Shown here piece after piece: positions 54,714 through 64,000 of a stretch of 64,000 bases of DNA; within the stretch, counting starts at the first letter, position 1; each line of letters begins with the position of its first letter. The translations under genes were made by a program, and so were the position numbers. This DNA comes from Rhizophagus clarus (Eukaryota; Glomeromycota; Glomeromycetes; Glomerales; Glomeraceae), in the NCBI GenBank assembly GCA_015698045.1, contig BLAL01000033.1, positions 62,001-126,000 on the forward strand, given 5' to 3'. The notes under the pieces were generated by a model that saw nothing but the letters and a program-made list of their open reading frames with translations, had not been told where the DNA came from and made no database searches.

Positions 54714-55397
54714 CTATTTAAAATTTTCTGATGAATAAGGAATTTCCATTGGAGAATTACATGTTAAGCTATTATTGATTTTAACTTTTTCAAAAATTTT
54801 GCTCACATTATTACTTTCATAATCATCATTATTATTAGAAACTTCAGTATCAGCTAAAGTATCAAAGGAATCTTCACACATATATTGAATTGTATCAATA
54901 TACCTCTTCAAATTAGAAATCTTAATTGAATTTAATTTTGGTTTACTATATAATACATGCCACCTGTTACATTCATAACATTCAATAACAACTCCATCAT
55001 TTTTGGCAAATTGAGCATTAGGACTAAATCCCATCTTGTTTATTTGTTTGTCTTTTTGTTGGTGTTTTAATGAAGATCAATGCTATTCTGTAGTAATTAT
55101 TCCATAAATTTCTAAAAATTCTTTATAACTTGTTTTATCAATAGTTGGAATTGGATCTGATAATGAATGAACTTAAGAAAAATCTACTTCATCACTTTTT
55201 AATGGCTTACAAATATTACAATTTACTTTACTACATTTTTTAATTTGAAAGAAATAATGCCTTGATTTGCAACAGTAGTTATAAAATTCTTGAAATTTTT
55301 CCTTACAAATAAATTAATAAAAATTAGTTAGTATTTATTTTAAATATCTAAGGACAATATGTTTTCTCATTACCTTATTTTTAATACTTTTTTTTGT
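54714..55397 (-). pseudogene. Cys-rich 'MGFSP' family protein, 3' part
   Basis: Reading down from 55397: DDRTKKSIKNK then a donor, an exon with CKEKFQEFYNYCCKSRHYFF and KKCSKVNCNICKPLKSDE (a Cys-rich, probably zinc-binding segment), frame breaks, then from 55034 MGFSPNAQFAKNDGVVIECY, CNRWHVLYSKPKL, and a stop at 54714. I recall this arrangement (Y-C, RHY, KKC, C-x2-CKP, then GFSP-A-A and CxxCxxWR) as a family expanded in Rhizophagus; function unknown. Stops and frameshifts show decay. The upstream part lies beyond a MITE at 57084-57270. Confidence 0.6.
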
Positions 55398-55405
55398 CCT
55401 GTCAT

Positions 55406-57083
55406 TAAAGTTGCCTGCCGAAATTAAAGAGTTTCGACATGTCGAAATTGTCAAAACTATTTCGACATTTCGACATTGGCCTTCCGATTTGTCGAAATGC
55501 CGAAATAGTTTCAACATGTCAAAATTATCGAAACTATTTTGTCACGTGATATATATAATATATACATATTGTCAATTTAACAAAAAAAACCATTTTGCAA
55601 CAGTTTTTCAAGTATTTAATAAAAAACGTTGCGAGACGTTTTTTATTTTTTAATTTTTAAATAAAAAAAACCATTTCGCAACGGGTTTTCAAGCATTTAA
55701 TAAAAAACGTTACGAAACATTTTTTATTTTTGATTTTTTTAAGCGAAAAACGCAACGTTTTTCAAGCTTTTTTTTTTAACTTAGAAAAAAAAAACCGTTT
55801 CGCAACGATTTTTCAAGTATTTAATAAAAAACGTTGCAAACTGTTTTTTATTTTTGATTTTTTAAACAAAAAAAAACTGTTTTGCAACGGTATTTAATAA
55901 AAAACGTTGTGAAACGTTTTTTATTTTTGATTTTTTAAGCGAAAAACGCAACGTTTTTCAAGCTTTTTTTTTTAACTTAGAAAAAAAACCGTTTTGCAAC
56001 AGATTTTCAATTATTTAATAAAAAACGTTGTGAAATGTTTTTTATTTTTTTAACTTAAAAAAAAAACCGCTTCGCAACAGTTTTTCAAGTATTTAATAAA
56101 AAACGCTGCAAACCGTTTTTTATTTTTGATTTTTTAAACAAAAAAAACCATTTCGCAACGGTTTTTCAAGTATTTAAAAAAAATGTTGCGAAACGTTTTT
56201 TATTTTTGATTTTTTAAACAAAAAAAACCATTTCGCAACAGTTTTTCAATTATTTAATAAAAAACGTTGTGAAACGTTTTTTATTTTTGATTTTTAAGCG
56301 AAAAACGCAACGTTTTTCAAGCTTTTTTTTTTAACTTAAAAAAAAAACCATTTCGCAACGGTTTTCAATTATTTAATAAAAAATGTTGCGAAACGTTTTT
56401 TATTTTTTTAACTTAAAAAAAAAACTGTTTCGCAACAGTTTTTCAAGTATTTAATAAAAAATGTTGCGAAACGTTTTTTATTTTTGATTTTTTAAACAAA
56501 AAAAACCATTTTGCAACGGTTTTTCAATTATTTAATAAAAAACGTTGCGAAACGTTTTTTATTTTTGAATTTTTAAGCGAAAAAAACCATTTCGCAACGG
56601 GTTTTCAAGTTTTTTTAACTTAGAAAAAAAAACCGTTTCACAACGGTTTTTCGATTATTTAATAAAAACGTTGCGAAACGTTTTTTATTTTTGAATTTTT
56701 AAGCGAAAAAAACCATTTCGCAACAGTTTTTCAAGCTTTTTTAACTTAAAAAAAAACCATTTCGCAACGGTTTTTCAAGCATTTAATAAAAAACGGTGTG
56801 AAACGTTTTTTATTTTTTAACTTAAAGAAAAAAAACCATTGCGCAATGGTTTTTCAATTATTTAATAAAAAATGTTGCGAAACGTTTCTTATTTTTGAAT
56901 TTTTATTATAATGAATGAAACCCGTTGCGAAACATTGTGATTTTACTTTCAGCAGTTTCGACATGTCAAAACTAGTTTCAACAATTTCGACGTGTCGAAA
57001 CTATTTCGGCATTTCGGCATTTTGACATATTTTAGGTTTCGACATTTCGACATTGGCCAATTGAGTTTTGGCAGGCAACTTTA
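55406..57083. mobile_element. hAT-type MITE family M1, copy 3 (1678 bp)
   Basis: Starts TAAAGTTGCCTGCCGAAA and ends with the inverse TTTTGGCAGGCAACTTTA, flanked by an exact 8-bp duplication CCTGTCAT (55398-55405 and 57084-57091). The interior is very similar to copy 1, with the same GTTTCGCAACGG/CGTTGCGAAACG units. Inserted within the Cys-rich family pseudogene. Confidence 0.88.
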
Positions 57084-57270
57084 CCTGTCATCCAATTCTA
57101 ATATTTCATCAATTTCTAATAATAATTCCTATAATTCACAAATATCTTCATTAGACGCTACCTTAAAAGTTTTAAAAGATTCTTCTTTCAAAGATAATCT
57201 TTCAAAGATGCCTTCCATTAAATCAATCGTAGATTGTAAACTTTTAATTAATTCTTCCTTCAAATAAAGA
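57084..57270 (-). pseudogene. Cys-rich 'MGFSP' family protein, 5' part before the MITE
   Basis: Reading down from about 57267: LKEELIKSLQSTIDLMEGIF, RLSLKEESFKTFKVASNEDI, a stop, then LLLEIDEILELDDR, which continues on the other side of the MITE as TKKSIK. The start of the gene is not visible. Confidence 0.55.
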
Positions 57271-58126
57271 GTCAATTCAGGTTACCCATCAGGTTGATCT
57301 AAAATATTCAGGTTGGATCATCAAATTCAATACCCAGTATCAGGTCAGGTTATAAGTTTAACCTGACCTGATTGACCTGTTAACCTGAAATCAATTTAAT
57401 AAAAAAAAGTTCTATAATATTTTTTAATTAATCTAATGAAAAAATGTTGTAAAACATTTTTTCAACGCATTTTTAATAAAAAAAACAATTGGAACTTTTT
57501 TTTATTTAATCTAGTGAAAAAATGTTACGAAATATTTTTTTGATATATTTTTAATTAAATAAAAATAGTTCACAGTATTTTTTTAATTAGTTTAGTGAAA
57601 AAACATTGCAAAATGTTTTTTCAATGCATCTTTAATAAAAAAACCACTGTGATTTTTTTTAATTAGTTAAGTAGAAAAATGTCTTAAAATGTTTTTTCAG
57701 TATATTTATATTAATAAAAAAACATTTTGCAATATTTTTTAATAGAAAATTTAATAAAAAAAACGTTTTAAAAATATTTTTTTATTTAAAATATTTGAAA
57801 TAAAACTTTGGGTAATTGGAAAACCCCGGAAATTTCATATAAAGGTTACTGGTAAACTGGGTAAAGTTATTATAAAAAATCAAAAATTGTTATTGCTTAA
57901 GTCGGGTAATATTATTATAAACGTGATTTAGGTTATTTGTTAAATTGGGTAAAGGCCAGATCATTATTGTATAAAATGAGTAATGATCTTATGGTTTATT
58001 TTTAGGTTGTTACTATAGTGGATAACGATTATATATATATTTTTAAGGGTGATTACTTTATATATATCATATAAACATTAAAAATAATCAAAAAAAAAAA
58101 AATTTTTTTTGATTTTATTTTAAAAA
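57271..58126. repeat. Repeat-derived AT-rich block with CAGGTCAGGTTA hairpin
   Basis: A perfect 12-bp stem CAGGTCAGGTTA / TAACCTGACCTG with a 6-nt loop lies at 57341-57370, surrounded by more AGGTT/AACCT words. It is followed by units with AAAATGTTGTAAAACATTTTTT and similar (57410-57790), then single-copy-looking AT-rich DNA. Probably the remains of another MITE whose ends I could not fix. Confidence 0.5.
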
Positions 58127-58276
58127 ATGCAAGCTGAAAGTTCCAAAAATAATCCTACTTTTCCAAGTTTAGAATATTTTTTACTTGATGATGAATATGA
58201 TTCTGATGATTTTGATTTTTTAGAATATGATTTAGTTGAAAAATTAGATGAAATAAATACGGAACAAAATAAAGAA
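58127..58276 (+). pseudogene. Transposase-like gene, 5' piece before MITE
   Basis: ATG at 58127 starts MQAESSKNNPTFPSLEYFLL, then an acidic run (DDEYDSDDFDFLEYD) and EKLDEINTEQNKE up to the MITE boundary. The frame continues after the MITE with EEIINEKMRK. Likely the N-terminus of the gene at 60494-64000. Confidence 0.6.
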
Positions 58277-60485
58277 TAGGGCTCCGATCAGTTTTAGTAA
58301 TTACCAAACCATACTGATCAGTTTCGGTATCAGAGCAATTTCAGTTTTTACGGTTTACCAAACTAAAACTTTTGGTAAATTTACCGATCAGTTTCAGTAA
58401 CTGCGGTTTCAGTACCAGTTTTGCGATTTACTGAACTGAATTACCAAATCGATTTAATTAAATAATATAATAAAAAAACGTTGTAAAATGTTTTTTATTA
58501 GTTATTTTAATAAAACAAACCATTTCGCAGCAGTATTTTGTCACTTTAATTAAGAAATATTGCGAACCGTTTTTATTCGTTAATCTAATAAAAAAATAAC
58601 TATTCGCAACTTTTTTCTTATCATTTTAACAAACAACGTTGCAAAACATTAATTGGATAAAAAAAAATCATTCGCAACAGTTTTTTGTCAACATAATTAC
58701 AAAACTGTTGCGAAAAGTTTTGTTAGTTAATTTTAATAAAAAAAAACATTTCGTGACATTTTTTTTGTTACTTTAATAAAAACGTTGTGAAATGTTTTTA
58801 TGAGTTAATTTTAATAAAAAACATTTCGCAACATTTTTTTTTGTCACTTTAATAAAAACGTTGCGCAACATTTTTATTAGCTAATTTTAATAAGAAAAAA
58901 TATTTCACAACGTTTTTTTGTTGCTTTAATTAAAAAATGTTGCAAAACGTTTTTTATCAATTAATTTAATAAAAAAATATGTTGCGAAACATTTGAGTTA
59001 ATTTTAATATTCGCAACGTTTTTTTTTGTTGCTTTAGTTAAAAAACGTTGCAAAATATTTTTTATCAGTTAATTTAATAAAAAAAACGTTTCGCTACGTT
59101 TTTTTTGTCTCTATAATAAAAACATTGTGAAACATTTTTTATCAGTTAATTTAATAAAAAAAAACATTTCGCTACATTTTTTTTATCTCTATAATAAAAA
59201 CGTTGCGAAACGTTTTATGAGTTAATTTTAATAAAAAAAATGTTTTGCAACGTTTTTTTTTGTTGCTTTAATTAAAAAATGTTGTGAAACATTTTTTATC
59301 AATTAATTTAATAAAAAAAATACGTTGCAAAACATTTGAGTTAATTTTAATATTCGCAACATTTTTTTTTGTTGCTTTAGTTAAAAAACATTCTTTAACA
59401 ATTAGTTTGATAAAAAAAATATTTTGCTACGTTTTTTTTGTTGCTTTAATTAAAAAATGTTGCGAAACATTTTTTATCAGTTAATTTAATAAAAAAAATG
59501 TTTTGCTATGCTTTTTTTTGTCTCTATAATAAAAACGTTGCAAAACGTTTTTATGAGTTAATTTTAATAAAAAAAACGTTTCGCAACGTTTTTTTATTAC
59601 TTTAATTAAAAAATGTTGCGAAATGTTTTTTAACAGTTAGTTTAATAAAAAAAATGATTTGCTATATTTTTTTTTGTTGCTTTAGTTAAAAAATGTTGCG
59701 AAACGTTTTTTATCAGTTAATTTAATAAAAAAACGTTTTGCTACATTTTTTTTATCTCTATAATAAAAATGTTGCAAAACGTTTTTATGAGTTAATTTTA
59801 ATAAAAAAAACATTTCGCAACTTTTTTTTGTTGCTTTAATTAAAAAACGTTGTGAAACATTTTTTAACAGTTAGTTTAATAAAAAAACGTTTCACAACAT
59901 TTTTTTTTGTCTCTATAATAAAAATGACGCAAAATGTTTTTATGAGCTAATTTTAATAAAAAAACGTTTCAAAATATTTTTTAACAATTAGTTTAATAAA
60001 AAAAATGTTTCGCTACATTTTTTTTGTTGCTTTAGTTAAAAAATGTTGCAAAACGTTTTTTTTGTTACTTTAATAAAAATGTTGCGAAATGTTTTTATGA
60101 GTTAATTTAATAAAAAAATGTTTTGCAACATTTTTTTGTCATTTTAATTAAAAACGTTGCGAAACATTTTTTATTAGTTAATTTAATAAAAAAAATGATT
60201 CACAACTTTATTTTTGACACTTTAAATAAAAAAAGTTGCGAAACGTTTTTATAGATGATTTGATTTGGTAAAAAAATACCAAAATAGTTTTGCGATGTTT
60301 TTTTTACTAAAAATAGTTTTTAATATCAGTAAATCAGTTCAGTTTTTAGTAATTATTGATCAGTTTCGATAATCATCAATATCGATACCGGTCAGTTTCA
60401 GTAATCATTAATACCGATACTGATCAATTTAGTTCAGTATCAGTTTTTGCAAAAACTGAACCGAACTGAACTGATCAGAGCCTTA
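58277..60485. mobile_element. hAT-type MITE family M2 (2209 bp)
   Basis: Starts TAGGGCTCCGATCAGTTT and ends with the inverse of TAAGGCTCTGATCAGTTC. Flanks ATAAAGAA (58269-58276) and ATGAAGAA (60486-60493) match at 7 of 8. Subterminal zones repeat CAGTTTCGGTA/ACTGAACTGA words. The interior is a long array of CGTTGCGAAACGTTTTTTAT-like units with TTAATTTTAATAAAAAA connectors. The ends differ from family M1, but the internal GTTGCGAAAC word is shared. No coding capacity. Confidence 0.82.
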
Positions 60486-60493
60486 ATGAAGAA

Positions 60494-63400
60494 ATAATCA
60501 ATGAAAAAATGAGAAAAGATAATAATGCTATGGTTAATGATAATGAAGATGATATTATAATTGAAAATGAAGATGATGTTATAGTTGAAGATAATGTTAT
60601 GGTTGAAGATGTTGAAGATAATGTTATAAATATTAATTTACAGAAAAAAAAGAGAAAACGTAGTAAAAAATCATATTACAAACAGACATAGATAAATTAC
60701 GAAATAAATTATATGCTAATAAATATTTTATGGAAGAAATAACACCAGAATTGGTTTGTTGTAAATGTAGTAAAGAAATCCATTTAGATCAAAAATTTAG
60801 AGATAAAAATCTTACAACGCATGATGAATTGAGTAATTGTAAGTACAGTAACGAAGGACAGCAAAGTATTAAAGTTTTTTTTAAACCTAAAAAAATTAGA
60901 GTTGAAGAGAAAAATATAATTATCAAAAAAGTTGCATGTAAAGGATTATATGAAGATAAATATCAAGAATATGTGCTTAATAGTCCAGCTGAATTTGGAG
61001 GATCAATTAGACCTGATATAGCCGCAAAAGAGTTATTCCAGAAATTGTTAAAGCAAATCTTAGACTAAAAATTCTTGGTAAAATGAGATGTACTGATTTT
61101 AAAAATTATTTACGTGCACATGCTATATGGATACTAGATAAAACTACTCTTTCCATTAGAAGTAAAACATGTGAAAATTTTACAACTAGAGAATCGGGTA
61201 TTTGTGATGAATGTGACAAATTAAGAAAAAATAGTCGTTTAAATCAAGCAACAAAGAAAGTATGTATTTAAATTAACTATTTAATTTAAAAACTTTAATC
61301 TAATTTTACATTTATTTTTAGCAACGAGCAACTGGAAAAAATATCCGCTTTATTCTAAAATGATATCTTGAACATCCTTTAAGTAAATTACTACTTAATA
61401 CAAATCTTAAATCATTATGGGTATTGGCTGATAATAGCGATAATGATGCAGAAATTTGGTTTAAGTTGGCTCAATTTAAAAAAGATGGATTATTTAAAGG
61501 AGAAAAAACATTTCAAGAATTAGCAGCATTAATGGTACAAATACAAGAAAAGAAGTTATAGGATAAAAAAATAACAGGTCTTCGTTATACTGAATATTTA
61601 AAACAATTTTTTTGTTTGTTATCAGAAAGTAGCTGTGAATATGAAATCTTTAGGCAAATGTTTGCAGGAATGAGCATTAGATCTATAAGATATATACGAG
61701 CAAAAGAAAGTGATATCATATCTAATCCAAAGTTAGTATACAAAAATATACTTAAAGTTGCCTGGTTAACTAGAACGCTTAATTGGAATGGACCTATTGT
61801 TGGAATGACAGACTGTACAAAAGTTTGGCTTAAACTTACATATTCAGATGAATTAGGTTGCGTTATAAGGTCAACTTTAAAATTATCAGAACTTCAGTTG
61901 AAATATATGATGATATACATAAAGTTATGAATATTATAAAGCAAAAAAATGCTATCGCGACTCAAGTTAGGGTAGTGGTACTAAAGGTATGAAATCAATT
62001 ATAATTTTTATATTTGAATATTTACTTATAACAAAAGTCAATAAAGGTATTTATTTATATTTTTAGATTCCAATGGAAAAAATTCCACCTCTTGTAATTG
62101 CTATGTTACCAACAAATGAAGAATCAAATGCTATGAAAATATACAATCTTTTAATGAATGTATTAATTATGTCACAAGATGCAGGTATTAATCTAGTTAG
62201 TTTAGGATCAGACGATGCTCCTGCTGAATTTAATGCGCAACGATTAATAATGAATTGTGAAAAGGCCGAGAATTTTTTTGAATTCCATGATAATTATTAT
62301 AATATACATTATAAGGTAATTAATATATAATATATATATATTTTTTTTTAAAAAAAAACTCTGAAATTAATTAAATTAATATATGCAGATGCCAATATAC
62401 CAGAATTTATCTATTATAACTGTACAAGACGTTAAACATGCTAAAAAGACAGCTCGCAATCAACTTCATTCAGGTGCAAGATTACTCATTCTTGGAAATA
62501 ATGTAATACTTTATTGGCATCTTTTAACTCTTGCTCAAGCTAAAAATCATGCAATTTATATTTGAGATGTTGTCAATGTTGATAAATAAGATGACGGTAC
62601 CACTTATAGATTATTTCATTCAGATGTATTAGAACAAATATATCAGAGTAAGCTAGAAAATAACAAAATGCAATCTTTATTCGTTTATTTATTTGTATTA
62701 GGTGTGTAAAATAATTATTATTACGATATTTTATAATCTATATTATAGTTAATAAACTATTTTAATTTAAATAGGAGATCTATTTGATTCCTATTTGAAC
62801 TGTAATAATTTTCATAAAGAATGAATTATTATGGCTATGCGTAGATACTTTTTTTTAAATATGTGGGCTGAATATATAGAAAGTGCTAATCAATTATATA
62901 ATTCAATATTTTCTATTTTCAAAAACTTTATTTTTTCACAAAGTTTTAAAATTTTTACTAGTTTAGCAGAATCATTAATACTTTTAATTATATCTCACCG
63001 TGAATTTTATTCATTATATCCTTTATATCCCTGGGAACACAGTACTGAAGCTATAGAACATCTATTTAGCATATCACGCCAAATAACAAATGATTTTTCT
63101 TTTTATGAATTTTTTAAAATTTAACAACGTGTTGCTTATCAGAATAAAATTATTAAACAAGGTATACAAATCCAAAAGGAAAAGACATCAGCATCAGGTA
63201 TTGTAAAGTGTAAACTAATAAACTAAATTTATTTTTATTTGATTTTAATCCAAATTCTATGTCGAATAAAAATATTGACATTTTGCGAATATGGCCTGAT
63301 GATAATGCTATTTATGATGCGATCAAAACAGCATATAATGATGCAGCTAGATTTATCAAAACATTAGGAATTAAACTGTAAAACGATAAAACAATTCCAC

Positions 63401-64000
63401 ATTTTTATATTTCAACATCACATCAATCAATGGCAATTTCTGATCTTTTAAAGAACAGTGATGATGATTTTGATATAGATAACGTTAGTGGATTAGATTT
63501 TAACAATGATGAATTTAAATTGGACAATTTGAATAAAAATTCTTTTACCAGTGCAGCTTCAGAAGTAGCATGATTATCACAATTAGTAAATTTAACAGAA
63601 TCAGAGTTGAAACAAATATCCGATATATCAGATTCATCAAAAGTGGAACTAGATTATATTTTAAGTACCAACAAATTATCTTCATTAATTGAATTTCAAC
63701 AAAATGAATTATTTTATACAAATGGTTTGATGAATATATCACAGATAATTCAAGCTCGTACATCTCATAATACATTTTTACGATCTGAAAGGCCTTGCAA
63801 AAACCGTATATTAAATGTAATTCAATCATCTAATAATCAAGAAGAATTCAATAGAAATTCAGCAAATTTGTTAATTTCAGAATTTTTCTGAAAAGATGGT
63901 ACTTCAAAACCAACAATTAGGTCATGAAAAGAAAGATGGACAGGAAGAAAAAATTTGGAAAATATTGGATTACCTCAATACATTAATGGTATATCTGATA
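60494..64000 (+). pseudogene. Transposase-like gene, decayed, runs off the right edge
   Basis: Multi-exon pseudogene. The segments seen are: an acidic region and basic KKKRKRSKKS (60600-60690); a Cys motif ELVCCKCSKEIHL (about 60750); RCTDFKNYLRAHAIWILDKT with CDECDKLRK (61085-61260); WVLADNSDNDAEIWFKLAQF (about 61420); KVAWLTRTLNWNGPIVGMTD (61750-61820); PPLVIAMLPTNEESNAMKIY and LVSLGSDDAPAEFNAQRLIM (62080-62260); an exon with VILYWHLLTLAQAKNHAIYI (62500-62560); LYPWEHSTEAIEHLFSISRQ (63030-63090); and a C-terminal region to the window edge. D in TD, D in GSDDAP and E in EHLFSISR could form a DDE set, so a DNA transposase is likely; the superfamily is not clear to me. Frameshifts (near 60685, 61037) and stops (61361, 61559, 62562) show it is dead. 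Confidence 0.62.

Noticed and set aside
1-64000. rRNA and tRNA genes
   Set aside because: No cloverleaf with matching B-box sequence or rRNA-like GC-rich segment was recognised by eye; a tRNAscan-type search was not possible.

Overview
The window looks like AT-rich nuclear DNA of a fungus. Genes carry short introns with fungal-type splice sites, there are no operons or Shine-Dalgarno sites, and transposable elements dominate. The style of the repeats and of several recalled protein families (Plavaka-type transposases, Cys-rich 'MGFSP' proteins, transposase-like 'WLTRTLNWNG' proteins) suggests an arbuscular mycorrhizal fungus close to Rhizophagus. That placement is inference from memory, not a database match.

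1-6.5 kb is ordinary host gene space: the 5' end of an Asn/Tyr-rich protein gene (minus), an NF-Y/HAP complex subunit C gene (plus, 6 exons with a 15-nt micro-exon), an inositol-pentakisphosphate 2-kinase gene (minus, 8 exons), and, divergent from it, an NmrA-like gene (plus, 2 exons). 6.5-8.6 kb is very AT-rich and holds one candidate terminal-inverted-repeat element.

8.6-46.3 kb is one nest of DNA transposons. All share the terminus CATCAGGAAATTTT and 2-bp target duplications. E1 (8607-46288, TSD AA) is a decayed Plavaka-like element with a transposase pseudogene and a divergent accessory gene 'X1'. Two related elements sit inside X1. E2 (9467-26876, TSD TG) has an uninterrupted 7-exon, 852-aa transposase model, a divergent accessory gene 'X2' (one in-frame stop) and a third gene for a Myb/SANT-like protein. 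E3 (28446-41837, TSD TA) is an inverted, internally deleted relative without a transposase. E2 and E3 each carry the same non-LTR retrotransposon at the same site, inside the intron of the Myb/SANT-like gene. The copy in E2 (17318-25488) has two open frames of 708 and 1878 aa; the copy in E3 is broken by stops and by a hAT-type MITE. E2 and E3 therefore form two long inverted arms around a ~1.5-kb spacer that is the middle of X1.

46.3-58 kb has little recognisable coding content. It holds a 1.2-kb Tc1/mariner-type foldback, an unusual series of about a dozen intron/micro-exon-like units (50.07-54.1 kb), two more members of the hAT-type MITE family full of GTTGCGAAAC words, and a Cys-rich protein pseudogene split by one of them. 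58.1-64 kb is a decayed transposase-like gene, interrupted near its start by a second hAT-type MITE family and running off the right edge.

The most interesting candidate system is E2: a large Plavaka-type transposon with three genes (zinc-finger transposase, coiled-coil/acidic accessory protein X, Myb/SANT-like protein) and palindrome-bearing subterminal repeat arrays. Gene X is conserved in the older E1, which argues that it is part of the transposition machinery.
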